Positions 1-8,292 of a stretch of 14,352 bases of DNA are shown one piece after another (position 1 is the first letter of the stretch; each line of letters opens with the position of its first letter). The notes beneath the pieces were generated by a model. It did not search any database. It was given only the letters and a program-made list of their open reading frames with translations, and was not told the origin of the DNA. This DNA is from Spirochaetales bacterium. Lineage in GTDB: Bacteria > Spirochaetota > Spirochaetia > Sphaerochaetales > Sphaerochaetaceae. Where the stretch lies: assembly GCA_017962865.1 (NCBI GenBank), contig JAGCUM010000207.1:1-14352 (forward strand), in the 5' to 3' direction. The position numbers and the translations under genes are program-made.

Positions 1-1
1 C

Positions 2-1801
2 CTTCCGGTAAAGAACGAATCCAAGGGACTGCTTGACGGTTACGTGCAGAGTTCTTCCCAAAGCGGAGGCACTGTCTTCATGGAGCCGTTCAGGCTGGTA
101 GATATGAACAATGCCGTAATAATGGCCCAAGAAGAGATATTACTTGAGATTGCAAGGCTTATAGGCCAGCTTTCGGACATGGTTCGTGAATCCGAAGAGC
201 AGCTGAGAATCCTTTCTTCTCAGGTCACACAGGCCGATTTCCTCTATGCCCTGGCCTCTTGGGCCAAGAGCAATGACTGCTGCAGAACCCAGATAGGAGA
301 GCCTTCGACCGACGGAGATTACAGCTGCAATCTGATTCATGCCAGACATCCTCTTCTGGGTGCAAAGTGCGTACCGATAGATTTGTCCGTCCCATCCGGA
401 ATCAAGGCGGTTGTGCTTACCGGACCGAATGCCGGCGGTAAGACGGTCACCATGAAGACTGTGGGTCTCTTCTCGCTTCTGAATCAGATCTGCGACTATA
501 TTCCGGCATCCGACGGCAGCAGTCTGGCGCTCTTTGACCGTGTGTTCACGGATATAGGTGACGACCAGAGCATTGAGAACCATCTTTCCACGTTCAGCGG
601 TCATATGAAGAGCATAGGTTTCATCCTCAGGACAATGACCAAGGATTCACTGGTTATCCTTGATGAGCTGGGTAGCGGAACAGATCCTCAGGAAGGAGCT
701 GCTCTTGCTCGTTCCGTGCTTGAATTCTGTACCAAGAAGGCTTCCCTGACGCTTACGACAAGTCACCATGGTGTCCTGAAGCAGTATGCATATGGTTCCG
801 CCATAGTTCTGAATGCATCTATGGAGTTTGATGAAAAGACCCTTGAACCTACATTCCGAGTCATAGAGGGACTTCCCGGAGAAAGCCATGCCATCGATAC
901 TGCCAGAAGAATGAGGCTTCCCAAGAGCGTGACGCAGGCAGCCCAGAAGTATCTGGGACAGGAAGCGGTAAAGATTTCTTCCATCATCCGCAATCTTGAA
1001 GTTCTGCGCCGGGATGCCGAGGCAAAGAATGCAGAGCTTGAGAGAAGGCTTCGTGCACTGGAGAACAATGAGAACCACATAGAGAAGGAGACGCGACGGC
1101 TTCAGGCCTACGAGAACAGGCTCAAGAAGCAGAGGCTCAACGAGTTCGATGATTTCGTGAGAGCTTCGCGAAGGGATGTCGAACAGCTTGTTGCTGAGCT
1201 TCGCGAAGGTGAGATCACGCGTGAAAAGACTCTCAAGATGAAGGGTCTGTTCAACGACCTTCAGGCCAAGGAAGAGGAACTGAGGACTGAGATAGAGGCT
1301 CAGGCAGAGGAGCTGGATGCAAGGCAGCTTGAGGAGGACAACTCCCAGAAAGACAGCGTGGAGCTCAAGGTCGGAATGGATGTTCTCTGCGGTCCTTCCA
1401 AACGTGAAGGTACCGTGATCAAGGCCATGGGAAAGGGAAAATGGCAGGTTGCCATAGGCACGATGAAGTTTACTTTAAAAGAGACTGATCTGACGGTTCC
1501 CAGACGTTCTTCAACCGTACGCTCCTACAGCTTTGAGCAGGGAACGAAGGCCCCATCTCCGAAGTTGGTATTGGATTTACGAGGATATAGGCTGCTTGAG
1601 GCACTCGATGCCATTGACTCACAGATTGAAGCCTGCTGTGTTCACAACCTCAAGAGTTTCTCCATAATCCATGGTTACGGGGATGGAATTCTGTCGACAG
1701 GAATCCATAAGCACCTTTCCCAGAACAATCTTGTCGGATCCTATAAGTTTGCCCTTCCGGATGACGGTGGACAGGGCAAGACATATGTCACTTTGAAGTA
1801 G
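2..1801 (+). CDS. mutS2: Endonuclease MutS2, 5' truncated by window edge
   Basis: The reading frame is open from base 2 and lacks its N-terminus; 599 residues are visible of the roughly 780 usual for MutS2. The first in-frame GTG (base 44) is internal, because the codons before it read as conserved MutS2 sequence (LPVKNESKGLLDGYVQ). Counting from base 2, the ATPase has Walker A GPNAGGKT at codons 141-148 and Walker B/signature ILDELGSGTDPQEGAAL with D221 and E222. A long charged coiled coil follows (about 325-455), then a KOW-like stretch, and a C-terminal Smr nuclease domain with LDLR at 524-527 and an HGYGDG loop. MutS2 is a cytosolic homodimer that acts on branched DNA or stalled ribosomes, not in classical mismatch repair. 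The Smr loop is HGYGDG followed by ILS, where HGKGTG followed by LR is common; the core HGxGxG pattern is kept. The next gene starts 10 bases downstream, so the two are probably cotranscribed. Confidence 0.95.
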   Translation, partial: LPVKNESKGLLDGYVQSSSQSGGTVFMEPFRLVDMNNAVIMAQEEILLEIARLIGQLSDMVRESEEQLRILSSQVTQADFLYALASWAKSNDCCRTQIGEPSTDGDYSCNLIHARHPLLGAKCVPIDLSVPSGIKAVVLTGPNAGGKTVTMKTVGLFSLLNQICDYIPASDGSSLALFDRVFTDIGDDQSIENHLSTFSGHMKSIGFILRTMTKDSLVILDELGSGTDPQEGAALARSVLEFCTKKASLTLTTSHHGVLKQYAYGSAIVLNASMEFDEKTLEPTFRVIEGLPGESHAIDTARRMRLPKSVTQAAQKYLGQEAVKISSIIRNLEVLRRDAEAKNAELERRLRALENNENHIEKETRRLQAYENRLKKQRLNEFDDFVRASRRDVEQLVAELREGEITREKTLKMKGLFNDLQAKEEELRTEIEAQAEELDARQLEEDNSQKDSVELKVGMDVLCGPSKREGTVIKAMGKGKWQVAIGTMKFTLKETDLTVPRRSSTVRSYSFEQGTKAPSPKLVLDLRGYRLLEALDAIDSQIEACCVHNLKSFSIIHGYGDGILSTGIHKHLSQNNLVGSYKFALPDDGGQGKTYVTLK

Positions 1802-1811
1802 GGGAACCGTT

Positions 1812-2063
1812 ATGGCTGAATCCGGAGTAGTTGCACTGAGGAACCTGAAGACAGACAAGGTCTATCTCTTCTTTTCCCGCGACATAAAGAAAGACTGTGT
1901 GTCGATGCGTTTCCAGCTGGATCTTGGGATGTTCCCATGCAGGTCCCTTCAGGAAGACTATACTTCAACAGGCCTCGAGGTCTTCAGGTTCGATACAATC
2001 GAACTGACCGATGATGAAAAGAGACTTGAAGAGCTGAAGAAGGGTCTGGATCTTTACGTCTGA
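1812..2063 (+). CDS. Small degenerate GIY-YIG-fold protein
   Basis: An 83-residue protein starting at ATG behind AGGGG, 10 bases after mutS2. By eye its layout follows the first part of the GIY-YIG nuclease domain: SGVVALRNLKTDKVYLFFSRDIKK aligns with the I-TevI type pattern SGIY..NK..GKVYVGS..D, and the later LQEDYTSTGLEVFRFDTIEL aligns with LQ..W.KYG.E.F.F.ILE. The signature residues are mostly gone: GIY has become G5-V6-V7 and YIG has become Y18-L19-F20. The positions matching the I-TevI catalytic Arg27 and His31 are Asp28 and Met32, and the protein ends before the metal-binding Glu would come. The second motif tyrosine (Y18) remains. It is therefore probably not a nuclease; a nucleic-acid or protein-binding role is possible. 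The family assignment is my pattern recognition, moderately sure. Similar 80-100 residue proteins occur in spirochaetes and Firmicutes. Confidence 0.7.
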   Translation: MAESGVVALRNLKTDKVYLFFSRDIKKDCVSMRFQLDLGMFPCRSLQEDYTSTGLEVFRFDTIELTDDEKRLEELKKGLDLYV

Positions 2064-2067
2064 CTGA

Positions 2068-2865
2068 TCAGAAATCCGAAATATCCACCTTGCGCCTGTC
2101 GTGCTCGATGAGATTTCTTATCGATTCCACGGCAAGCTTGCAGATCATCGTCGTGTCATGTACGATCGGGTTTTCCATGCCCAGAGCCTCACGCTCCTGG
2201 TTTCCGACGACGAAGAAAACCGAACCGCATCTTACACGCAGATAGCTTGCAATCGTGAACAGGGCAGCGCTTTCCATCTCGGAGGCCAGTACACCAAGGC
2301 GTTTCCATGCTTCCCAGTTGTTCCTCAGAGTATGGCTTACGGGGATAATGTCCGGATTGTGCTGTCCGTAGAAGGAATCCTTGCACTGTACGATTCCGAG
2401 ATGATGGCGCAGTCTCATCTTTTTTGCAGTGTGCTGAAGAGCAGTGACAATTTCGTAATCGGCAACTGCAGGGAACTCGATCGGTGCATATTCACGGCTG
2501 GTTCCCTCCATTCTGACTGCTCCGGTTGCAATGACGGCATCTCCTCCGATTACATTGAGGTCGATTCCGCCGCATGTTCCCATCCTAAGGAAGGTATCTG
2601 CACCACATTTGACCAATTCTTCCATAGCTATGGCTGCTGAGGGGCCGCCGATTCCGGTCGATGTGACGCTGACCTTGGTGTTTCCGAGGTATCCGGTGTA
2701 TGTATTGTATTCACGGCTGTCGGCAACCTGGACAGCATCTTCAAGAAAACCTGCAATCAGGGGAACGCGCTTGGGGTCACCCGGCAGGATGACGTATTTT
2801 CCTACATCGCCTTCCTTGATTCTGAGATGGTACTGGATTCCTGTTCCGTTCATATAGTCAGACAT
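2068..2865 (-). CDS. udp: Uridine phosphorylase / nucleoside phosphorylase-I family
   Basis: A 265-residue cytosolic enzyme predicted to split uridine (or a related nucleoside) with phosphate into base and ribose-1-phosphate, for nucleoside salvage. It aligns along its length with E. coli Udp: VILPGDPKR (G29, D30, R33) and R51 for phosphate, H13 matching the His lent across the dimer, R94 in FLRMGT, and SEMESAAL with E196, M197 and E198 for ribose. R225 lies in the NQERE segment. In the uracil site Q168 of YGQH is kept, but the residue aligned with E. coli Arg168 is Asn170, as I recall for the clostridial/spirochaete branch, so uridine specificity is not certain. The start has a GGAGA site about 9 bases upstream and lies 15 bases after the stop of the aldolase-like gene, so the two share an operon. 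Convergent with the GIY-YIG-like gene, 4 bases apart. Confidence 0.88.
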   Translation of the reverse strand: MSDYMNGTGIQYHLRIKEGDVGKYVILPGDPKRVPLIAGFLEDAVQVADSREYNTYTGYLGNTKVSVTSTGIGGPSAAIAMEELVKCGADTFLRMGTCGGIDLNVIGGDAVIATGAVRMEGTSREYAPIEFPAVADYEIVTALQHTAKKMRLRHHLGIVQCKDSFYGQHNPDIIPVSHTLRNNWEAWKRLGVLASEMESAALFTIASYLRVRCGSVFFVVGNQEREALGMENPIVHDTTMICKLAVESIRNLIEHDRRKVDISDF

Positions 2866-2880
2866 TTCGATATTCTCCGT

Positions 2881-3915
2881 TCAATTTGATTGTAAGAGCT
2901 TTTGCAGAGTTGTCAAATCATCTTCAGTAGTGGACCAGCTGGTTGCAAAGCGAACCGCAGTATGGTCCTCATCGACGATCTCCCATTTCTCGAAGCCCAC
3001 ATGCTGTCTGAGTTTCTCGATTCGGCTGTTCTCAAGGACGACGAACTGCTGGTTGGTAGGGGATTCGAGGAAGAACGGAATACCTGCGTTCTCCATGATC
3101 TTCTTGAGCTTCTCGGCCATGTCTATGGCGTGCTTTGAGATCCTGAAATAGAGGTCGTCGGTAAACAGGGTATCGAACTGAACGCCAAGAAGCCTTCCCT
3201 TGGCAAGAAGGGCTCCGTTCTGCTTCTTCATGGTCAGGAAGTGAGCAGGCCTGTTGGCATGCGTGAAGACGACAGCTTCCCCGCAGAGCGCACCGACCTT
3301 GGTTCCTCCGATATAGAAGACATCGCAGAGCCTGGCAATGTCGGTGATCTTGACATCGGTCTGTCTGCTCATCAGACCGTAACCCAGGCGTGCACCATCC
3401 ATGAAAAGCGGCATATTGTACTTGTGACAGACGTCAGAGATGGATTTCAGCTCTGAAAGTGTGTATAGAGTTCCGTATTCGGTAGGATGGGAAATGTAAA
3501 CCATACCAGGATAGACCATGTGTTCCTTAGCATCGGCCTTGTTGAAAACCTGCACGAAGGATTCGATGTCGGAGGCTCTGAGTTTGCCCATGATCTGGGG
3601 CAGTTCGAAGACCTTATGTCCTGTATACTCGATTGCTCCGGCCTCATGACAGCTGATATGTCCTGTCTTTGCGGCAATTACTCCTTCATAGCGCTGGAGC
3701 ATGGAGGATATGACCACCTGGTTTGTCTGTGTTCCGCCGCTGATGAATTCGACCTGTGCATCGGGTCTTCCACAGACTTTCCTTATTTTTTCTTCTGCGC
3801 TGCGGCAGTATTTGTCGACTCCATAGCCTGAAACGAACTCATAATTTGTCTTTGTCAGGGCTTCCAAAATCTCGGGGCAGCAGCCTGTAGTGTAGTCCGA
3901 TTCGAAAGTAAGCAT
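2881..3915 (-). CDS. Low-specificity L-threonine aldolase-like PLP enzyme
   Basis: A 344-residue fold-type I PLP enzyme of the threonine aldolase / beta-eliminating lyase family, expected to cleave L-threonine or L-allo-threonine to glycine and acetaldehyde in the cytosol. The N-terminus ESDYTTGCCPEILEAL matches the family's NDYSEG.HP.ILEAL start. SGGTQTN (59-65) is the phosphate-binding loop, HISCHEAGAIE supplies the His expected to stack on PLP (H90), LFMDGARLGYGL holds Asp173 for the pyridine nitrogen, and YIGGTKVGALCGE holds Lys206 as the Schiff-base lysine. Length is normal for the family. Start choice is firm: GGGAGGT lies 5 bases before the ATG. It is first gene of a two-gene minus-strand operon with the phosphorylase. 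The leader contains an intrinsic terminator, so premature termination may control both genes. Substrate preference cannot be read from sequence; ltaE-type annotation is likely but other beta-eliminating activities are possible. Confidence 0.86.
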   Translation of the reverse strand: MLTFESDYTTGCCPEILEALTKTNYEFVSGYGVDKYCRSAEEKIRKVCGRPDAQVEFISGGTQTNQVVISSMLQRYEGVIAAKTGHISCHEAGAIEYTGHKVFELPQIMGKLRASDIESFVQVFNKADAKEHMVYPGMVYISHPTEYGTLYTLSELKSISDVCHKYNMPLFMDGARLGYGLMSRQTDVKITDIARLCDVFYIGGTKVGALCGEAVVFTHANRPAHFLTMKKQNGALLAKGRLLGVQFDTLFTDDLYFRISKHAIDMAEKLKKIMENAGIPFFLESPTNQQFVVLENSRIEKLRQHVGFEKWEIVDEDHTAVRFATSWSTTEDDLTTLQKLLQSN

Positions 3916-3938
3916 CCGCGACCTCCCTGCTAGAGCCT

Positions 3939-3971
3939 AAAAAACGCCACCGGCCTGAAGACCGATGGCGT
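3939..3971 (-). terminator. Intrinsic terminator inside the aldolase leader
   Basis: Read on the minus strand, ACGCCATCGG and CCGGTGGCGT form a 10-bp stem with one T-G wobble and an 8-base loop (3944-3971), followed at once by six T (3939-3944). On the plus strand the wobble becomes a C-A mismatch and there is no T run, so the element works leftward. It lies between the minus-strand promoter and the ribosome binding site at 3921-3927. There is no minus-strand gene upstream that it could be ending. It is therefore either an attenuator for the aldolase-phosphorylase operon or the end of a short leader RNA of about 85-90 bases. Confidence 0.8.
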
Positions 3972-3994
3972 AAAGGCATTAAAAAAATTGCTCT

Positions 3995-4019
3995 TTCCAG
4001 ATCCGGTCGACGATCGGAA
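3995..4019 (-). promoter_or_regulatory. 5' leader hairpin, possible riboregulator
   Basis: On the minus strand TTCCGATC pairs with GATC(T)GGAA, eight base pairs with one bulged T around an 8-base loop. It would begin only a few bases into the transcript predicted from the promoter at 4031-4060. A run of seven T (plus-strand A 3981-3987) follows the stem after seven bases, before the terminator hairpin begins at 3971. I do not recognise a known riboswitch or T-box; in particular I found no glycine-riboswitch core although the downstream enzyme would make glycine. Confidence 0.5.
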
Positions 4020-4030
4020 CCTGTAATTGA

Positions 4031-4060
4031 ATAATTGCACCTGCAGCCGAGACTTGTCAA
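4031..4060 (-). promoter_or_regulatory. Promoter of the aldolase-phosphorylase operon
   Basis: The minus strand has a perfect -35 TTGACA (4055-4060), an 18-base spacer and a fair -10 AATTAT (4031-4036). An A8 tract lies just upstream of the -35 (plus-strand T run 4063-4070) and resembles an UP element. Predicted transcription start is near 4024, giving a leader of roughly 110 bases. The -10 is the weakest part of the call. Confidence 0.6.
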
Positions 4061-4115
4061 TATTTTTTTTGTAACAAACCGAGATTTTCTATGTCGGTAA
4101 AACACCAAATCTGTA

Positions 4116-4145
4116 TTGAAAATATCAATGGATATTCAATATTAT
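4116..4145 (+). promoter_or_regulatory. Promoter of the V-ATPase operon
   Basis: TTGAAA (4116-4121), an 18-base spacer and TATTAT (4140-4145) lie about 40 bases before the atpE start; a second overlapping -10-like TATAAA is at 4143-4148. The spacer contains a perfect 6-bp inverted repeat, AATATC-aatg-GATATT (4121-4136), which could be an operator or just AT-rich promoter DNA. The atpE ribosome binding site AGGA is at 4171-4174. This is the only good promoter I find ahead of the nine-gene run. Confidence 0.55.
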
Positions 4146-4183
4146 AAAGAGAGTGAATTCATAACATATGAGGATGGTCTAAT

Positions 4184-4726
4184 ATGGAAATTCAGATTGA
4201 GGATTTGGTCCAGTCAATCAAGCGTGACGGGATTGATCAGGCACGCAAGGAGGCGGACGCTATTCTTGTGACCGCAAAAGCTCAGGCTAACGACATCATT
4301 GCAGCATCCAAGGCAGAAGCAGAGAGAAACCTCGAGAACGCACAGAGGGAAATCGAAAGCTCCAAGGCTCTGATTCTTCAGGCCCAGCGCGATGCAGTGC
4401 TTTCGGTCAGAAAGGAGCTCGGGTCAATGCTTGAGCGCATAATGGCGGACAAGGTTGCCAAGGAGCTTTCGGAGCAGAGCCTTGCAAAGCTCGTGATAGC
4501 TGCAATCGGCGAAGATGATCCTGCAAAGTATTCCGTCGAGATCGAAGAGGCCAAGGCTTCCGTGAGAAGTTCCCTTGCCAAGCAGATCGAGAAGGGCCTT
4601 GAGATCCATCCTGCAAAGGGAGTCGGTCTCAGACTCTGCTGCAAGGACGGTTCGGGTTTCTATGATTTCTCCGATGAGCAGATTGCTTCGCTTCTCAAGC
4701 CGTTCCTCGGCGAGATGAAGATCTGA
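4184..4726 (+). CDS. atpE: V-type ATP synthase subunit E
   Basis: A 180-residue hydrophilic protein that forms part of the peripheral stalk joining the catalytic head to the membrane sector. Residues 1-90 are a charged, alanine-rich helix typical of subunit E, with repeated KAEAERNLENAQ-like patterns. The C-terminal part (about 90-180) is more globular and ends in SLLKPFLGEMKI. Length is close to that of other spirochaete and archaeal E subunits (about 180-200). No G/H partner, which normally pairs with E in the stalk, is encoded nearby. The ATG follows AGGA by 9 bases and is the first gene of the operon. Sequence of this subunit is poorly conserved, so the call rests on the coiled-coil pattern plus its place ahead of atpA. 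Confidence 0.88.
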   Translation: MEIQIEDLVQSIKRDGIDQARKEADAILVTAKAQANDIIAASKAEAERNLENAQREIESSKALILQAQRDAVLSVRKELGSMLERIMADKVAKELSEQSLAKLVIAAIGEDDPAKYSVEIEEAKASVRSSLAKQIEKGLEIHPAKGVGLRLCCKDGSGFYDFSDEQIASLLKPFLGEMKI

Positions 4727-4733
4727 GGATTAC

Positions 4734-5261
4734 ATGGCTTCCAGATACTATTTCCTGTCAAGCCTGAGCATGCTCCGCTTTTCAGACAGCGCTCCGATGA
4801 GCTGGGAGGATTTCCTTTCCCAGGCCAGGGGCAATGTGACCGAGAGCGATTTCAGGACGCTCAGCTCGATTGCCGACTGCGGTTCTTCTTCCAATGCGTT
4901 TCTCAAGAAATGGGAAGAGCTCAACCGCAAGCTTGACGATGCCGTGAACGAGAGGCGTAGAAAAGCGCTGAACAGAGAACAGCAGAACTCCGTGGTTTTC
5001 AGGGATTACGATATAGAGAAAGTCACGAATGCTGCCCTGAATGCAAAGGACCCGCTTGAGGCGGAGCTTGTTCTCATGCGTTTCAGATACGACTGGCTTG
5101 AGACCCAGAAGGGTTACGAACCTTTCTCGGAGACGGCTCTTCTTGCATATGCCCTCCAGCTGAGGATCCTTATCAGAAAGGACCTCTTCAACGTTGAGGC
5201 CGGCAATGAGCAGTTCAGAAGCATGTTCGACAACATTCAGAAAGAATTAAAGGTGGATTGA
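4734..5261 (+). CDS. DUF2764 family V-ATPase operon protein
   Basis: A 175-residue soluble protein between atpE and atpA, 7 bases after the first and 3 before the second. It opens with RYYFLSSLSMLRFSDSAPMSWEDFLS, the YYFL..LP.L.F...PP.S..EFL pattern I recognise for DUF2764, and is otherwise helical and charged, with no membrane segment. Genes of this family occupy the same slot in V-ATPase operons of spirochaetes, and I recall them also in Bacteroidetes and Chlamydia. No C (d) subunit is recognisable in the window, so a structural role in place of subunit C or in assembly is a reasonable inference but not shown by sequence. The start ATG has GAGGA just upstream. Confidence 0.8.
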   Translation: MASRYYFLSSLSMLRFSDSAPMSWEDFLSQARGNVTESDFRTLSSIADCGSSSNAFLKKWEELNRKLDDAVNERRRKALNREQQNSVVFRDYDIEKVTNAALNAKDPLEAELVLMRFRYDWLETQKGYEPFSETALLAYALQLRILIRKDLFNVEAGNEQFRSMFDNIQKELKVD

Positions 5262-5264
5262 TAT

Positions 5265-6998
5265 ATGGCAAAGACAATCGGACACGTAGCCGGAGTGAAC
5301 GGCAACCTTGTCACCGTGACCTTTGAAGGGGCCATCTCCAAGAACGAGGTCGCCTTCGTACATGTAGGCGATACCCTTCTCAAGGGCGAGGTCATCAGGG
5401 TCAACGGAAGCAAGGCCAGCATGCAGGTCTACGAGATGACCAACGGCATTCAGGTAGGGGATGAGGTCGAATTCACCGGCGAGCTCATGAGCGTAGAGCT
5501 CGGACCGGGCCTTCTGACCCAGATCTACGACGGCCTTCAGAACCCGCTTCCGTCACTGGCATCCCAGTGCGGCTTCTTCCTCCAGAGAGGAGTATATCTC
5601 GATCCCATCCCGAACAGGGACTGGGAATTCACACCCGTTGCCAAGGTAGGCGACATCCTCAGGCCCGGCGATACATTCGGTACCGTACCTGAAGGCATCT
5701 TCACACATAGAATCATGCTTCCGTTCGGTTTCGAGGATGTTGACTGGACAGTCACCTCCATCGCGGAGAAGGGTACATACAACGTCAGAGCTGAAGTCGC
5801 AACCGTCAGAAACGCAAAGGGCGAAGAGAGAAACCTCACGATGGTCTTCAGCTGGCCCGTCAAGAAGGCAGTAGGCTGCTATGACGAGCGTCTGAGACCG
5901 GATGAGACCCTGATAATGAAGATCAGGATCATCGATACGTTCCTTCCCGTTGCAAAGGGCGGTACGTTCTGCGTTCCGGGCCCGTTCGGAGCAGGAAAGA
6001 CGGTTCTGCAGCACATGGAGAGCCGTAATGCCGACGTCGATATCGTAATCATCGCAGCATGCGGAGAGCGTGCAGGTGAGGTCGTCGAAGTCCTGAAGGA
6101 ATTCCCGGAGCTGATAGACCCGAAGACAGGCAGATCCCTGATGGAGAGAACCATCATCATCTGCAATACCTCTTCGATGCCTGTCGCAGCCCGAGAGGCA
6201 TCGGTCTATACCGCCATCACGATGGCAGAGTATTACAGGCAGATGGGTCTGAATGTCCTTTTGCTTGCTGATTCCACAAGCCGCTGGGCCCAGGCCATGA
6301 GGGAGATGAGCGGAAGACTCGAGGAGATTCCGGGCGAGGAAGCTTTCCCGGCTTATCTGGAATCGGTCATCGCTGCCTTCTACGAGCGTGCCGGTAAGGT
6401 CCGCCTCCATGACGGAAGCATCGGATCGGTTACCATCGGAGGTACTGTCAGCCCTGCAGGCGGAAACTTCGAGGAGCCCGTAACACAGGCCACACTGAAG
6501 GTCGTAGGTGCATTCCACGGCCTTTCGAGAGAGCGTTCCGATGCCAGAAAGTATCCTGCAATCCATCCGCTTGAGAGCTGGTCGAAGTACAGGGGAATCA
6601 TCGATCAGAAGCTTGTCGAGGATGCCCGCAGCGTTCTCTTCAAGTCCAATGAGATCAACCAGATGATGAAGGTCGTCGGTGAGGAAGGAACCTCGATAGA
6701 GGACTACATCGAGTACCAGAAGGGTGAGCTTCTTGATGCCGTTTACCTTCAGCAGAACTCATTCGACCTCGTCGATGCCGCAGTTCCGGTGGAGAGACAG
6801 CAGAAGGAATTCGAGCTTCTCTACAAGGTGCTGATGGCCAGGTTCGATATAGAGAGCAAGAAGGATGTAAGAGCCTTCTTCAATGAACTCAGACAGAAGT
6901 TCCTCGACTGGAACAGCGTTCTTGTCACGGATGAGCGCTATGCCAGATACGAGAAGGAGATCAACGATCTCTACCTTTCAAAGGTCAAGGAGGGCTGA
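5265..6998 (+). CDS. atpA: V-type ATP synthase catalytic subunit A
   Basis: A 577-residue catalytic subunit of the A3B3 head, which binds and hydrolyses or makes ATP. Order: N-terminal beta-barrel (about 1-70), the A-type non-homologous insert (about 110-190), the ATP-binding domain with Walker A GPFGAGKT (G239 to T246, K245), the [17 protein letters not shown] segment with the catalytic Glu region, [34 protein letters not shown], and a helical C-terminus. The P-loop reads GPFGAGKT where GAFGCGKT is frequent; all key residues are present. Length is usual for the family (about 580). The start has AGGTGG upstream, overlapping the end of the DUF2764 gene, and atpB begins one base after the stop. 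Confidence 0.98.
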   Translation: MAKTIGHVAGVNGNLVTVTFEGAISKNEVAFVHVGDTLLKGEVIRVNGSKASMQVYEMTNGIQVGDEVEFTGELMSVELGPGLLTQIYDGLQNPLPSLASQCGFFLQRGVYLDPIPNRDWEFTPVAKVGDILRPGDTFGTVPEGIFTHRIMLPFGFEDVDWTVTSIAEKGTYNVRAEVATVRNAKGEERNLTMVFSWPVKKAVGCYDERLRPDETLIMKIRIIDTFLPVAKGGTFCVPGPFGAGKTVLQHMESRNADVDIVIIAACGERAGEVVEVLKEFPELIDPKTGRSLMERTIIICNTSSMPVAAREASVYTAITMAEYYRQMGLNVLLLADSTSRWAQAMREMSGRLEEIPGEEAFPAYLESVIAAFYERAGKVRLHDGSIGSVTIGGTVSPAGGNFEEPVTQATLKVVGAFHGLSRERSDARKYPAIHPLESWSKYRGIIDQKLVEDARSVLFKSNEINQMMKVVGEEGTSIEDYIEYQKGELLDAVYLQQNSFDLVDAAVPVERQQKEFELLYKVLMARFDIESKKDVRAFFNELRQKFLDWNSVLVTDERYARYEKEINDLYLSKVKEG

Positions 6999-6999
6999 G

Positions 7000-8292
7000 A
7001 TGAACAAGGTCTATACTAAGATTGAATCCATAGTCGGAAACGTCATCACGGTACGTGCCGAAGGTGTCAGATACAACGATCTGGCCATGGTCGGAAACAG
7101 CTATGCCAACGTCATCAAGCTGGACGGTGACCTTGTAAGCCTCCAGGTCTTTGCAGGAGCCCAGGGAGTCAGGACCAACGATCCCGTCAGATTCCTCGGT
7201 GTCCCGATGCGTGTCAGCTACTCCGACAACCTCATGGGAAGGGTCTTCGACGGATCCGGAAAGCCCAGGGACAACGGACCCGAGCTCGACGAGAACATGG
7301 TCGAAATCGGCGGACCTTCGGTAAACCCGGCAAAGAGAATCATTCCGAAGAACCTCATCCGCACCGGAATCCCGATGATCGACGTGTTCAACACGCTGGT
7401 CGAAAGCCAGAAACTTCCCATCTTCTCGGTTTCGGGTGAGCCCTACAACGAGCTTCTTGCCCGCATCGCAATGCAGGCCGAGGTCGACCTGATCATCCTC
7501 GGCGGAATGGGACTGAAGTACGATGACTATCTGTTCTTCCGCGATACGCTTGAAAAGAGCGGAGCCATGAGCAGAACCATCATGTTCATCCACACTGCAA
7601 GCGACCCCACCGTCGAGTGCACGATGATTCCCGACATGTCGCTGGCAGTAGGAGAGCGCTTTGCCCTTGAAGGCAAGAAAGTCCTTGTACTGCTTACTGA
7701 TATGACCAACTTTGCCGATGCCCTCAAGGAAACGGCAATCACGATGGAGCAGGTTCCTTCCAACAGAGGATACCCCGGAGATCTCTACAGTTCACTGGCC
7801 AGCCGCTACGAGAAGGCAGTCGACTTCGAGGGAGCAGGTTCACTGACGATCCTTGCAGTCACGACGATGCCCGGCGATGACGTCACCCATCCGGTACCGG
7901 ACAACACGGGTTACATTACCGAGGGCCAGTACTATCTGAAGAACGGTCACATCGAGCCGTTCGGAAGCCTCTCGAGACTCAAGCAGAACGTCAACAAGGA
8001 TACCAGAACCGACCACAGAGCCCTGATGGACGGTCTGATCAAGCTCTACAGCGCATATAAGGAATCCCTCGAGAAGAAGTCCATGGGATTCATGATGACC
8101 GAATGGGATGAGAAGCTTCTCAAGTACGGACAGCTTTTCGAATCCAGACTCATGGACCTTTCGGTGAACATTCCTCTGGAAGAGGCCCTGGACCTCGGTT
8201 GGGAAATCCTCGCCGAGTGCTTCGAGCCCAACGAGACAGGTCTGAGGACCGAGCTCATCGAGCGGTTCTGGCCCAAGAAGCTGGAGGGTTAA
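7000..8292 (+). CDS. atpB: V-type ATP synthase regulatory subunit B
   Basis: A 430-residue non-catalytic nucleotide-site subunit that alternates with AtpA in the head. I chose the ATG at 7000, preceded by GGAGGG inside the end of atpA; the longer open frame from 6883 lies in atpA and would add 39 unrelated residues. It starts [18 protein letters not shown], has [15 protein letters not shown], and where a catalytic subunit carries its P-loop it has [16 protein letters not shown], the degenerate form typical of [35 protein letters not shown] and the late [16 protein letters not shown] region are also typical. The stop codon TAA is followed with no gap by the GTG start of atpD. Confidence 0.97.
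   Translation: MNKVYTKIESIVGNVITVRAEGVRYNDLAMVGNSYANVIKLDGDLVSLQVFAGAQGVRTNDPVRFLGVPMRVSYSDNLMGRVFDGSGKPRDNGPELDENMVEIGGPSVNPAKRIIPKNLIRTGIPMIDVFNTLVESQKLPIFSVSGEPYNELLARIAMQAEVDLIILGGMGLKYDDYLFFRDTLEKSGAMSRTIMFIHTASDPTVECTMIPDMSLAVGERFALEGKKVLVLLTDMTNFADALKETAITMEQVPSNRGYPGDLYSSLASRYEKAVDFEGAGSLTILAVTTMPGDDVTHPVPDNTGYITEGQYYLKNGHIEPFGSLSRLKQNVNKDTRTDHRALMDGLIKLYSAYKESLEKKSMGFMMTEWDEKLLKYGQLFESRLMDLSVNIPLEEALDLGWEILAECFEPNETGLRTELIERFWPKKLEG

Noticed and set aside
2059..2073. Bidirectional terminator between the convergent genes (TCTGA-ctga-TCAGA)
   Set aside because: The 5-bp stem is short and has no T run on either strand; it overlaps both stop regions and is probably chance.
3944..4019. 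Known leader RNAs (glycine riboswitch, T-box, SRP RNA, tetrahydrofolate riboswitch)
   Set aside because: I looked for their conserved cores on the minus strand and did not find them; only hairpins and a terminator are visible.
6883..6999. N-terminal extension of atpB
   Set aside because: It overlaps the atpA 3' end and does not resemble subunit B; the ATG at 7000 has a GGAGGG site and the expected MNKVYTKI start.
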